DNA of 64,000 bases from Apis mellifera (lineage: Eukaryota; Arthropoda; Insecta; Hymenoptera; Apidae). The DNA lies in NCBI RefSeq assembly GCF_003254395.2, contig NW_020555814.1, forward strand, positions 1-64,000, in the 5' to 3' direction. The notes under the pieces are model-generated. The model saw only the letters and a list, made by a program, of their open reading frames with translations, was not told where the DNA came from and ran no database searches. Positions 9,257 through 22,390 of the stretch are shown one piece after another (positions within the stretch are counted from its first letter, which is position 1; each line of letters opens with the position of its first letter). The position numbers and the translations under genes were made by a program.

Positions 9257-10070
9257 GATAAATCCTGATGGATGGAATAGATTTGGCTCGTGGATTCGTC
9301 CATTACAGACTTGGACAGATGCAATCTGCCTCGTGTCGCGTTCACGCTGCCTTAAGTAAGATCACACACTTTCGTGTCAATGGGTAATGAATTCATCCAA
9401 CTGCCTTATCTGACCGACACGACCCCGTCAGATATAGTGTTTCTCTGTATTCGTCTTATGATTTATATTAAGCATTGCGAGCCCTTAAATTATCTTGTCG
9501 TATCGCTATCTTTCATCACCCGCTTTTGAAAAGTGAAACTGATTATCATTGATCTTTGTTACTTAAATTGATCGACGTCGTTGCAAGAGAAATATTTAAT
9601 TTATGTAAATATCTCGTATATGAAATTTTATATAAATGTTGAAACTCTGTTGAAATGTTTGATATTGTTATAATTCTCTATGACTTTTTTTAATTTTACT
9701 TTTCATTTCGACAAATGGAAAAAAAGATGGAAATTTTTATCTAAGCAGGGACGAGTAATACTGAAGAATCAAGAGGAAATGTAAAGGGTTACAAAAAATT
9801 AAATTTATCAAGGATAAAAAATATTAACTAAAATTCTTTTACTTTTAAATTTTTTTTACAGTAAAATAAGAAATGCAAGACTTTCATCGAAAACAAATTA
9901 ATCACATCTCGCTCGTTTTTCCTCTTCCCTCGTTTTATAATTGAGAATTGAATAAACGAACTAGCAAATACAGAGAACACCACAGAGAAAGACTTTCTTC
10001 AGTCTTATTTGATTAACCGTTTCCACCAAGTATAGGAATTTCGCTACTGTTTCGATTCTGCCTTCAATCG

Positions 10071-10088
10071 ATACATACATACATACGT
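10071..10088. repeat. (ATAC)n microsatellite
   Basis: Four ATAC/ATACG units in a row. Confidence 0.8.
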
Positions 10089-11269
10089 ATCAATCGTTTG
10101 TAAATGAGAAATTTTCCACTCACGTAGCTCTCTAGTCAAATGATAGGTAGGGAAGCGGGATCAAGACTTTTCATGGGGAGCAGAATAACGGGGTAGGAGC
10201 GACGGCGATATTTGCCGCGTGCTAATATTGGTCTTTGCTATTGGTTGTTTGCCGGTAAATAGGAATTTTCTCCCCGGCCGTCGGATACTTGGTCAACGTG
10301 CATCGGGAACGAGATTCAATGGTGATCGGCCGCCGCTTTGAAAAACGGCCCGTTTCGGTTTGTTCGAAGCGTCTGCCCGTGATGCGGGCTCTCGTATCCC
10401 CGATAATCGATAATCGAAACGAGTATCTGTGAGGGGGTACGTTTGCTTAGCTGGCAGATAGAATAATTAGGTCTCGTGTATCGGATCCCCGATTGTATAA
10501 TATCGTCGTAAACGTAATAACTGTGTACGGCAATTTAGTATATCTCTCTAATGTAATGTCTTTTATCTCAAAGATCCTCGTCCCTGTAATCGGATAGACT
10601 TAAAATATGCAAAAGATACTTAACATTTAGCTGCCTATGGGGAAAAGTTTCTCATCTTCGTGTATTGAAACGTATTGAGATACGTATTGTTCAATGATGT
10701 AAATGAGAAGAACATCATTTTTTTTCTTTTTCTTTCGCTTTGTCATGTTCTCATAAATCGATCACGAAATTATTTGTATGGAAATGGAGATCAATTAATA
10801 GGATTGTGATAAAATAATCGATTGATACAAAAAAATATATTCATTGCTATTAAGATTTCTTCTTAAATTAAAAGTGATATATATTTGCAGGGTGTATTGT
10901 GATACATATTGAATATATTTTCACTATAAAAAATCTAGTTTAATTTAAAATTACTTTTGGATGAATTAGAATAGAATTTGGATTGGGTTAAATTTTTATG
11001 GGATAGGAAAAAGTTGAAGCTTTTATATGTATTTGTGAAATACGTAAATATTTTGTGTGAGAAGAAAAGCAATCATTTAAACACAAAATTTATAAACTAT
11101 ATTAATTCATGTTTGAGCTATATTTTTTCCAAATATTTCGAAATGATAACTTTGACATGTATCAAGATCATTGAAATCGGAGATGGTTCTGTAATTTTCT
11201 ATTTCTTAATTATCATAGGAAAGATTATAGGACTAAATAGATCTCGAAAAATTGAACAATCACAGAATT

Positions 11270-11363
11270 TACATATAACTTATAATTATAATATATAACT
11301 TATAACTTATAACTTATAACCATAACATATAATTTATATGTACTATAACATATAACTTATATG
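11270..11363. repeat. Heptanucleotide repeat (TATAACT)n
   Basis: Three to four exact TATAACT units at about 11294-11320, with degenerate copies on both sides (CATATAACTTATA, ACATATAACTTATATG). Confidence 0.85.
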
Positions 11364-13176
11364 ATACTTTATGTCAAATATCACTTATAAAAAATTATTT
11401 AATTATAAAAATATTATTCTCGCTACTCTATGATCGTTTTAACTATATAATTTCTCTTCTCCTTGTTGTTCCTTTTCTTCTTCTTTTTTCTTATTCTCGC
11501 TAGAAAGTGCGCATTGAACGAAGCTCTCCACACCGATGCGTTTAATCTCCGATGCGTACCTTTTTCCTCCCCCTTCCCCCCTTTCTTATCCCCCTCTTAT
11601 TTCTTTTACAACACTCCTTTTGTCGCGTTCCACTTCCACGGGGTGATGATTCTTTTCTCAGAGTTCAGAGAGGTGACAGCGTGCCGTTCGTGGCGCGCAT
11701 CGATCATTAGAAAGGTATTAAAAACACCTTTCCCCTCCTCTCCTCGAGTTCACCGCGAGTTTGTCTAGCGTGTATCGTATCGTCGCCTTTGTGCTCGTTT
11801 TTCACGCGACACGGGAAAGGAAAAAAGAGAGAGAGGAGGAGAAAGAGTCGTTACTCGTGTTCGCGGGACACGCGTGCAACACGGTCACGCGATGCACCGG
11901 TCGCCTTCTTCCCCACCACGCTTTCCTCAATGTCTTTATCTTGCTTATTACCGTAATGCTTCCTTAGTACGCGGTTAGAGGGCCGAGCAATTTCCTTCTC
12001 GACTTTCGAAGACAGAGTCCCTTTTGTGTGTAGCGCGATGGAAATTAATCGCCCGTTTAAAGTGCCGTGATTAACGAGTAGTACGACCGGGCGTCGCCTA
12101 TAAATCATTCTTTGACACCGGTGGAAGCGCAGCGAAAACATCGTGATCCGACCGCTCGTGTATCAGCTTTAAGTAGTAGAGATTGAATATGGTCGGACGA
12201 GTTACTTAAGAGTATTACGGGACGTTGTTATTTCCATTCGTTCTCCTTGTTACGTTTATCACGAATGTTTATATACGCGGGAGGAGGGTTAGATTGATGA
12301 TTTACGTAATTAAAGTTACATGCTCGAGCTTGCGACAAAATTAATATTGACCAGTATCGTTCATCAGAAAAGTGTAAATGCGATAATAGTTTTTATCCGG
12401 GAACAATTTATCAATATTTTGCTTAAGTTTGTCGTGTACGAAGTTTTATTATTTTTCGATGCTCTTAATAATAATCTTAATTGTTTTAATTTCGAATCAA
12501 CAAAGTATTCAATTCTCCTTTTCGAACGTAATAAAAAATTTATCATCTTGTGTGAAATGAAACAAACTCTTAATTATATTTTAAAAGAATTATTACTTCA
12601 GAAGAATATTATTGTCAAGAGATAGAAAATTCAAGAGGGAAAAATTTACGTTTGAAAAATATATCCTATCTTATCATCGATCATCATAATGCGACGGTCC
12701 AGAAGAGACACGCGTAAGACACGCATAAATCGGTCCCCAAGTATAATCAAATATCGGTACACCATCACGTTGACGTACTCGCAATAATTGGACGCCGGTC
12801 AGAGGGACGATTATCGTTGGGCTGGAATGGGGCAGCGGTCGTGATTAATCGCGACGTTATTACGATTATAACCCATCCGAGCTATAATTAGACGACGATC
12901 AACCAGGGTATAGACTCCTCGGCTGCGATCACGCGAAACGCGTTCAATCGGTTGACATTCGGCGGCGTTCAGCAAACAACGAAATCTATGCATACCTAGA
13001 GAATCGAAGCGGCCAACCAACCCTTCCGGTTTCGGGTTTCAATGGCCGGAGAACGCCTCCTTTCTTCCCTTTTTACTCGCCGTTTAAATAAGCCGGATGT
13101 TGCGATAAGGATCGCGGGTGAAGTAAAATAAATTACATTCGTAATACCAAGTGGTCAACCCCTATTACCTCGGGCT

Positions 13177-13200
13177 GCTCTCTCTCTCTCTCTCTTCTCT
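13177..13200. repeat. (CT)n microsatellite
   Basis: About ten CT units within a GC-richer island. Confidence 0.9.
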
Positions 13201-13376
13201 TTGTTTCTCGATAACTATCTACCCTTTTCTTCCTCTCCTTTCTCTCGAAGCGACTCGGAACGAGCGGATATTTTTTCTCAATTTCCGCCACCCACGCCTC
13301 TGGCTGGGATCTCTTTTGATTTTAAGCAGAGGACTCTCGTGTTATTGGTCCCTCTTTAAACCAGCCAACGCTTAAT

Positions 13377-13402
13377 TTCTTCTTCTTCTTCTTTTTCTTC
13401 TC
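13377..13402. repeat. (CTT)n microsatellite
   Basis: TTC/CTT units with a T5 interruption. Confidence 0.85.
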
Positions 13403-14825
13403 GTCGTGGTCGAGCAAAACGATCCCGTAATTTCGTGAAAAATTTTCGTGTAAAGAGATTAATTAATTCCAAGAGAAAGAGATTGATATTGTATAGTTTT
13501 CATTTTTAATATCGATATACGCTGGATGGAATTTCTATTATCGTTGTTATAAATGATGTTGGAGCGTTTTCAAGTATTTGCCGTTATTGCAAATTCAATG
13601 GAATGATTGAATTCGAGGATACGGTAAGGAGTGCGGGATTTGAAGACATATTGCTTGGATTTTATTCGACGTGCAATATGTAAAGCCACTCAAAAATCGC
13701 AATTGCACCTGACGTATATCCAAGATATATGAGGTACATCTGTATATTCCGCAAAAATATCTCGAAATGACGAATGTTATTTTGCATTGTGAATCTGACA
13801 ATAAGATTTGTAACTGTTGCAATTTAATCTTCTTAAAATTATTGCTTTATTCTTGGGATTTTAAATTTGAGATAGAAAACTTATCAATCGGTATCGTTAC
13901 ATTTATTCATAACCAACCTGGTATATACGTTTATATGCATAACAACCAAGTATTATTCTTATCGGAAAAATAATGGTTTCAAAGGGTATTATAAGGGGTA
14001 GTAACAGTTTAAAACCGTTGCATCTACTTTTTATTTTTATCATATTTATATTTAATCCTATAATCATCATTGAAATATTTACAACAATTATTTGAAACGA
14101 AAAAACGTTTCGTACTTAGAGATTTCCATTCCCGATTAATAATAGCTCGTCCAATTTCGATAACAATCTCGTGCAATAAACAGAGTACAAAGAAACATTT
14201 TCTAATAATAAATATCCCTAATCTGAAAAGAACGATCGCAATAATTGCAATAAAACCGTTCGATTTTTTAATCAAGTTCATAAATCTCATCGTGCATCCT
14301 AATATATAGCGCGATCGATAAAATATTTTTCCAACTAGTGTACTCGATATTCATCGGAATATGCGTCGGAATCAGTGTTCCAGATCCGTCTCGCAATCCC
14401 GATTCCTCGATGCCATTGCGAATTCCCAAGTTGCGTGTCTCTCCCGCCCATATATCCGCCCCGATGCCCCGAATATGTCTCCGTATCCGAAAACACCGTT
14501 GCTTACACGTGGCCGTAACGGTGGTAATTATTACACGATCCTAAACGTTCCACCTTCCCCTTTCATGGTTGTTTGCCATGGTAAAACAAAGACGAGGTCG
14601 AGGCGTGTGTACAGACACACGAGGCGGGTGTCCAGTGGGACGGCGGTGGCAATAAAATGGCGGGGGCTACATCGATTACGTGTACGGAGGAACGGAAGTT
14701 GGCCCACGATCGGGCAATAACTCTAAATATCGAGATATCGACCGTGCGGCCCCATTTCTACGGATTAGCTCGGCTAGGTCTGAGCTGAATAAACGCTAGG
14801 TCTAACACCACCTATTACGCTCGCG

Positions 14826-14842
14826 TTTTTTTTTTTTTTTTT
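14826..14842. repeat. Poly(T) run
   Basis: T17, followed by further T- and TTC-rich DNA to about 14870. Confidence 0.9.
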
Positions 14843-15019
14843 GCTTCTTCTTTTTTTTTCTTTCTTCTCTTCCTCCGGAGGAATATTTCCGGCCCCCTTT
14901 CGCTCGATTTACCGCCGTGATTCCACCGGGAGGGATTATGAAGTTGACGTATGAGTCGTTTACGAATGATTAAACAGAAAGCTAAGGTGGATAACGATCT
15001 GTGGGTGTGTTGTTGTTAA

Positions 15020-15037
15020 TGGTGGTGGTGGTGGTGC
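15020..15037. repeat. (GGT)n microsatellite
   Basis: Five to six GGT units after TGTTGTTAAT. Confidence 0.85.
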
Positions 15038-15245
15038 ATTGTTGTTTCAAGATTCATGAACGAGATACGCGAACCGTGGATGAGTTGAAGCCGGAGGATT
15101 GGATTCGAATTGGATGTTAGAAGTGGTACTTAAAATTTATGGAAAGTGTTATATAAGTTTATATCGAGAATTTTGATATCGTTATTTGAGGATTGTTAAA
15201 AGGGTTGTTCGAAGGTTATATTGAGACTATTAAAAATGGCAACGT

Positions 15246-15576
15246 GATTATTTTATTTGAAAAGATATATGTAAAAGAATTTTTTTTTATAAGATGATTT
15301 TAAAATAATCTATATTTTTAAAAACAATATGTATATATATTTCTTCTACATTTTTATAATAAAAATATAAATATAAATTCATTCATAAAACTTCATTTAC
15401 TTTCATTCATAAAAGTTTGATTTGTATAAAGTGATGATTATTTTATTTGAAAAAACACATGTGAAAAGTAGAAAGAATTTTTTTTTCGAGATGATTTTAA
15501 AATAATCAATATTTTTAAAATATATATATATATATTTCTTCTATTTTTATAAAAAAAAATAAAAGTTTGATTTGTG
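15246..15576. repeat. Degenerate tandem duplication, offset about 190 bp
   Basis: 15246-15426 and 15436-15576 share GATTATTTTATTTGAAAA, AAGATGATTTTAAAATAATC/GAGATGATTTTAAAATAATC, ATATATTTCTTCTA and AAAAGTTTGATTTGT in the same order. The second copy lacks about 40 bp of the first. Confidence 0.85.
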
Positions 15577-15970
15577 CGTTTAAATTAATGTAAGAAAAAT
15601 TTACTTTCTTCTTCTTTTTTTTATCAGTTCTCAGACATTCCTCGAGCAGAATCTCTGATTTTAATTGACAGGTATTTATTTGATATAATTTATAATTCTT
15701 TCTTTCGTTTCTAAATTCTATTATACTAAACATTAAGAATCTGTGGAAGATTATGCGAAATCATTTCTCCGATTGGCAGACAATTAACAGGATTATCGTT
15801 CTGCTATTTCTATGTCAAAAGATTCCTTTTCGATATAACGAGATTTATATAATTGCATTTGCGTCGAGGCACAGCTATACAATTTTTTACTCTCGCGTAA
15901 AATCGTTGGCGCCACGGTTTATTTTAACAGTCCTCTCTTGCTCTCCCATTTTTCCTTTTCCTTGCCTTCC

Positions 15971-15989
15971 TTTTTTTTTTTTTTTTTTT
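15971..15989. repeat. Poly(T) run of 19
   Basis: Uninterrupted T run after a CCTTCC stretch. Confidence 0.9.
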
Positions 15990-18590
15990 GTTACTTTTAA
16001 CGAGACTGGCACACGCTAACGATGCAATATGCATCCAATTACTTTCACACCTTGCTCCCTCTAATTGTTAATTTCGTTTACGTTTTCCGCAATTAAATGT
16101 TTAAAAGGTGCCTGATTCTTCTTCTTCTTTTTTTTCGCTATGAGATATTGTTACGTTCATTCACAGTTCAAAGATTAATCAAGATGATTAATCTATATTT
16201 ATTTGTTTGGATGAAACGAAAATAAAACAACATTCGTGAAATTGGAATTCCTCGGTGAATTTACTCGAAACATAAATCCGTACGTTTCGACGTATCATCT
16301 GTTAGAATTGAAGTTTTCTCTTCAACAAATTTGACTCCGTTGTCAACGATGCAACCAGTCGTCCTCCCTTTTAATTTCGCGCGTTAATCTCGAGTCCATC
16401 CTCAGCAACAAGTTCTCGCAGGACGGAGAATTCTCAGTGAATCCTTCCACAATTCTCCAAAGAAATAAAACTGGCGCAAATTTCTGGGGCTTGCATCAGG
16501 CTTGAAATGAAGTCACGTAGTTGCTTGATACTCTTCTTCTGGAAAATGTTTTCAGGGTTATGGGATTTTTTTTCGAGAAAGAAATAGTCCCTGTCCTGAA
16601 TTGAACCAGTCAAATTTACAACTTTTGAGAAAATTTCCAAAAATTCGCAATTAGGAAACTTTCTATTTTTTTTCTTTAATCCGCCATATTTTCCCTTATT
16701 GTGAATCTATTTCTATTAAATAGGACAAAAGTAAATCGTTAAGTTAAATCAAGAGAATTGTTATCCATTATACAATACCAGCATCTGAAAGTAGTTATCC
16801 TTTTGTCGAGAATCTACAATTTAGCTTCTCAATTATTAGGAATAATAAAATTAAAGATGTATTACACCTATTTCTTTGTAAATATAATAAAAGGATAAAT
16901 TATAAATACAAATATAATCTCACCTTTTTAATATTAAAAAAATTATAATGATACTAAATTACACATCTGGCCGATCTTTATTGCACTTTTTTCTTTATCC
17001 CTACATGGGAAACATCATTGGCAAAATCATTCCTCTCTTTCTTAAAACAACAGTTTCGCGATAAATTGACGCGTAACTTTCCGTCGCACGGCTTGGAAAT
17101 ATTCTTCGAAACGATCGAATTATTTCACGCTACGAAGCCACTCGACAGTCACTTGGAACTCCTGACGCACGTGAAAAGTATTCGTTGGCCGGTATCGAGC
17201 CGAGCGCGAAACGAGCTGCTCCCTTTGTCGAAGTCGCGCGGAAAAAAAGAAAAAAAAAAGAAGAGTGGTTCCAGAAATAAACACGAAAACGCAACGGAAC
17301 TGTGAAACGAAAGCTCGACAAAGCGCGTCACTTTTTTATTCCTTTTTTCCCCTCCCCCTCTTATCGCGACTCGTATAAACGATAACGAAGCCAGGTCAGA
17401 TCGATATCTGGCCCGGCGTGGGTGGAACGGGAGTTGGAATTTACCATTCTTTTCTTTTATCGAGTCGACATAGTCGGGATACGAGAAAACGGAGGGTTAG
17501 ACTGGCCCAGAGGGAAAGCCAACGGGAAGAACTTCTTTACCTGGCGGCAACTTGGAAATCCTTTTATTTGCTCCCTTCGGTGGCGGCATTGAGCGAGGCT
17601 TTGGCGCGCCTCGAGGGTGTCGAAGGGATCAGGGAAGGGGTTCCTCGTCCCTCGTGGTGACTCGGACTCAAGGACGCGGAAATAAAATCGAAGCGCATTG
17701 GAGAAGAGGAGAGGGGGATGGAATGGCAGAAAGAGGGGGCGAGGGAGAGATAGGTTCTTCTTGGGGAGGGGGATGGCGCGGCTTCGAGTTTCTTTTAACG
17801 AGCCGGTCGAGCGGCAAAGTTCTTTTTTTTCACCGCTATTAACTTGGCCGTCGACTCGTGGAAGGATTCATGTAAAATTCATCCCAAGTTTTAGCGGCCA
17901 CGGTTCTTGGCCGATCATGGCACCGGGGAAATGAACTTTTATGAAATTTACTTACTTTTCGCGGCGCGGCAACACCCTCGTTTACTCGGATAATTGTTAA
18001 TTAACTTATTAATGGTAAACATTAATTTGCGAATTTTTTTTTTTAACATCTTATTTATAAACGTTGCTTAATAATCGTATCTTATAAAACTTGGATAAAC
18101 GAGTATAGTAGGACAATTTAATAACAAAGATAAAATTTAATTTGAATACGTTGAGAAAATTTCACATTGAACTGAAACTAGAAATACACGAGAAATTGGA
18201 AATTGGACGAGAGTATTATAGAATTGGCAAAAATATTAGAAAAATAGAAAATTATTTGCACATTCCTTTGTTTAAGAACATTAAGAAATTTGTGTAATTT
18301 AGCAGTTAAAAAAATAAAATAATTGATAAAAAGAAAAGTTTTCATTGTTAATTTTCATTCATTTTTTCTATTAACTCGAACAATGACAATTCTATAATAT
18401 TTTCATAAACTGTATTTTTCTTTAAATTAATTATATTTATAACATTACACATTGTATGTAATATTATTTTTTGTTAAATAATGTATTACTTATGAATAAT
18501 CCCTTGAAATCTATTGTATTTATGTATATCTGTTCCCTTCCTCTTTCTTCTTCTGTCAGTAACGCACGCGATTCAAAAATCTGATCGTTC

Positions 18591-21500
18591 TCTCCACCTG
18601 TTCCCTTTCTGTTGCAGATTGCATGGCCTGAGGATTTCACGGAGGAGAAGCGAGAATCGAGCGTCGCGATGGGGTGAAAAGGTTAGTCGGCCCACTTGAA
18701 AACTTCTCTGTTCGAGTATTTACCGTGTTACACGCAGCTAAATGTCTCGCATAAGGACGCGCACGTGTTCTTTTCACGAAGCTGCGACTGCTTTCCCGTG
18801 TCTTTTCCTCTCCTCCTCGCGAATTTTTTCCGCTGTGGATTAAATTTTCAGTTTGAGTTATTCCTGAGTAAACGTAATCCTGAAAGCTGTTAAAAATTTT
18901 CTGTTTCTTAAAAATAAATTCGTGAAAACGAATTTGATCGAGTATATATATACTCATAGAATTTTATATTTTTTTATGATAATATCGAAACGTAAGAGAT
19001 AAACAATTTTATAAGTTAAATATCGCACGTTGGGCCAATAAAGTATTGACCCAATCTGGAAAATCTCAAACTTTGTTTTCCCTGGTCAAACGAAACTTTT
19101 ATTCGCTGTTATCTCGCAAATATTTACTACCTCCACTACTTCTATCTCAAAGCAGCCAATAGAAATATTTTATAGTATTTCTATTCTATTCTTGATTGAA
19201 AACTTCGTGATAATGAATTTGAAAATGATAAAATATCAATTTGAAATATTATATTTTTATCATTTATATCATATTTCTCTCTCAAAATTAAATTATTATA
19301 AATATCCTTATAAATATCGCATAATACGAAATATTTGCAACCGAGGGAAGAATTATAGAAAAATTATTTACCTCTTGCCTACAATAATATATTCAGGGAT
19401 AAATAAGATAAAAGCCAGCTCAAAATTCCTGTTGGACAGGAAATCTCGAGTGGTGTTGGCCCACGAACATTTACTCTCTATCCCCTTCTTTGATCTCTCC
19501 TCCTTGGGGCTTTGTTAATTTACTCCCTCGTGTTATCCTTTCCCGCGCTGTCCACCGCGATAACTTCTTGATCCTCCCTGTCCCCCGACAGTTTCGTCGG
19601 ACAGTTTCGTTTCCATCGTGCGCGAGATTGTTTACAGAACCCTCGAGCAAACGGGATCCGGACGGGTGGGCTTCGAAACTCGACTCGGTATGAATGTCTG
19701 AAGTGCGGCCGAGGGTGAGAGTCCGTGCTTTTTTTCGCGTCGGTCCAAACGAAGATTGAAACAGTAGGAGACAGCTTATTGCTCTGTTGTCGGGATCGAC
19801 GTTTTATCTCGCGTTGAAAGAGAAAAAAAAAAAAAAGAAAAACTCGAAAGGAGTCATAGTAATAAAGCATATATTATACGGTCGATTTGAATTTCAATTT
19901 CAATCAAAGTGAATTTTCGAAATGGAAGCATCGAGTTTAACGATTATGCGCATACTCTTACGTGCGGGATTGATTATTTAAGCAACGTTTATTATTCATA
20001 AGTTGGCGGCTTAGCAGGGTCGGAATTTCTGAAATTGAAAGTTCAATCGGTTCGGTTTAAAGGATGAGTTTTCCAAGTTTGTCGTCTTAAGCGTTGGGAA
20101 AAAATTCAATACGGGCAACAAGTGCTTTGCAGTCTCCTTTAAACGGCCGTTCCTCTCACATCTGCTGCATAATAGAATATCTCACTGTGGAAACAGAGAG
20201 CAGCCGATCCGGACAAAGGGGCCGGTAATTGCATGATTCATCTTACTTGCATATCAAACCTCCTGGAACGTGTAATAATTTCTGGGAAGAGGAAAAAAAA
20301 ATGACTCGTGGCTTATGCTCCGGGGAAAGGTGAAAAGAACTCGTGAGAAAATATTTCGATCGTTGTATAAACTGTGTATTTTCTCGCAAAATGTTAAACG
20401 AATGAACGAGATATAATTTAGAAAAATTTTTGTCCACGTATAACATCACATTCTTTTGATCGTTAGAATTATAATTGAAATGAAACAATTTTCCTTTTTT
20501 CTGTTTTTATTTATAAAATAGAATATACGTATATAATCCATAATAATTTACAGCACTTTGAAATATACATCTCTTACAAAAGCTGTGTCAAATACACAGC
20601 TACACTGGAAATAACGGAGATAAACAGAGACTATATTTTCGCTTTCACATATGGAATATATACGAATGTGACTAGAATATAGAATATGAAAAACATGAGA
20701 ATGTTTCGGTATCGTATTTCGTTCACGATTAATTGTACATTTATACCGTGACGTGAATAATAAAACGTGATCCACGTTGCTTCAGATTTACTATCTACCG
20801 TTACACGTAATTTGAACAAGATTAATTCCTGAAATCTCGTATAATCTTGATTACGGAAACCAAACAAAGTATTGATGAAATAAACTGAAAAATTTTCGAT
20901 CAAAATAAATACACAGTTTAACAATTAATGATAGATATATATATTCTTAAAAGTTATTTTTCGAGATGTTGAACATATCGATTCGTAATTGCTCTTTCGA
21001 ATCAGGGATATCGAAACGTGACGAGGATCCATTTCTTCTATCCTGTATATCTGGCGGAAACTCTGTTCCCTGCAGCCTGAGAATATTTACCCGAGCACAG
21101 TGTTCGCCGTTTTCCGCGCTAATAAACTGTTCCTCCAACCAGAGTCGCTAATTACTCGACGAACCAACCCTTCGACGAACATACCTACCCTTCTCGGTTC
21201 CATACCCAATTCTCTTCTCGAAACGTTGTCTTGTCTGTCTTCGAATCTCGTTCCATTTCCGTACTTCCTTCTGGGGATAAAAGATATTTTTTTATTATTG
21301 AGAATCTATCAAGAGTTTTCTTTATAGAAGAAGAATTTCTTTAAGGTTAGAATCGTATGAAGATTCAAAGTAATTAAATAATGTTAATTGGAAGCTGTTC
21401 GAAATCATTTTATTAAAGGTTTCGAAAGCAAGATCACATTATGGAAGTTCAAGTTTGAAAATTTTAAACTCGTTTGATAATTAATTTATTTGAAGATATT

Positions 21501-22390
21501 AAAGTTATTCCAAGTCAGGAATTGGTTGAAAATGGTTTGGAATCAATTTTTGGAATTTACTTAAAGGAAAAAATAATTGAAAGGAATTTCAGTAAGATTC
21601 TATCTTAAATATAAAAATAAATTTCCTTTTTTTCATATGTAGAACAAAATAAAACAACAAGTATTTTATCATATGTTTTTTATTTTATTTATACATGATG
21701 TGCTAATACTTTCTTCCAAGAGCATATCTTGATCAGAATATTAAAACATTTTTCAGTTAAGCTTTTCGCATTGTAATGATAGAATACTGAATTCAAAAAT
21801 TGAATAAAATATCCTTAAACTATCTTCAAACTTCAATACAATTTCTCTCTTTCCAATTGAAATATCGAAAATTATTCAGATCATTATATCAAGATTAAAA
21901 TTAAAGATTTGAGATTAGTCGATTATTGAAAATTTATATTAAAAATTTAAGATTAAAATTAAAATAGGACTTTTCATTCGATGAATTCAAGCGTACATAC
22001 TCATATTATCTTCAATTGCAGTCGATTAAGCAACACGATGAATTATTGGCAACTAAAACGGTCTATCGTCCAATAATCATCCTCAGAATCCGCAATCTCT
22101 TCCCGGAATTATCGCGAGAAGAATTGGCCCGGAACTTTCTTCCAGAGAAAACGTAAGAGGGGGGGAGAGGGAAGAGAAAACGGAGTAGCGTAAGTAGAAG
22201 AGAAATAGAAAATTAGAGACTGCCGAGCGGAAAACGTTCAAGTCGAATAATTAAGGGCAGCAGGGAGACAGCGGGTACCTTTAATTCGGTACGATGCACT
22301 CGTTAATATTAAATTCAGTCGCCAACGAAAGATGAGTCGTATCCCCTTCTTCTCGCTAATTTCCTCTCGCCCTGAACTTACGTATTATGA
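18591..22390. other. Non-coding block: small islands with two exon-like signals on the plus strand
   Basis: 18591-18880 holds a strong acceptor-like site and a possible 64-nt plus-strand exon (18618-18681). 18901-19430 is AT-rich. 19431-19860 and 19990-20340 are GC-richer. 20341-20960 is AT-rich. 20961-21290 is GC-richer. 21291-21960 is AT-rich. 21968-22153 is a 62-codon plus frame with no ATG, with an acceptor-like site at 22020-22021. The GC-richer 22030-22390 follows, with a G7 run near 22160. No known domain was found. Confidence 0.55.

Larger units (their letters stand above)
8871..11470. other. Non-coding block: islands 8871-9500 and 10121-10700 between AT-rich DNA
   Basis: 8871-9360 is GC-richer with no convincing exon and ends in a TTTC tract. 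9501-10120 is AT-rich, closing with ATAC repeats. 10121-10700 is the clearest island, with GCCGCCGC, CGGCCCGTTT and repeated GATAATCGATAATCG; no coding frame was recognised. 10701-11470 is AT-rich, with a 106-codon frame at 10978-11298 (Lys/Ile/Tyr-rich, no domain) and a heptamer repeat. Confidence 0.6.
11471..15135. other. Non-coding block: islands 11471-12310, 12691-13450 and 14336-15135
   Basis: 11471-11600 is pyrimidine-rich. 11640-12310 and 12691-13370 are GC-richer with CpG but show no exon I can defend. 12311-12690 is AT-rich and holds a 101-codon plus-strand frame (12320-12625) without a domain. 13451-14335 is AT-rich with nothing recognisable. 14336-15100 is GC-rich, with a 119-codon Arg-rich plus frame (14361-14720) that looks like a by-product of few stop codons, then a T17 run and a (GGT)n repeat. 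Confidence 0.6.
15136..18590. other. Non-coding block: AT-rich duplication, then the island 17011-17960
   Basis: 15136-15740 is an AT desert with a tandem duplication. 15741-16480 is mixed, with T19 at 15971. 16481-17010 is AT-rich. 17011-17960 is GC-rich and strongly purine-rich on plus from 17640 to 17790 (GAGG, GGGGA runs); its 80-96-codon frames follow the purine bias. 17961-18590 is AT-rich with nothing recognisable. Confidence 0.6.
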
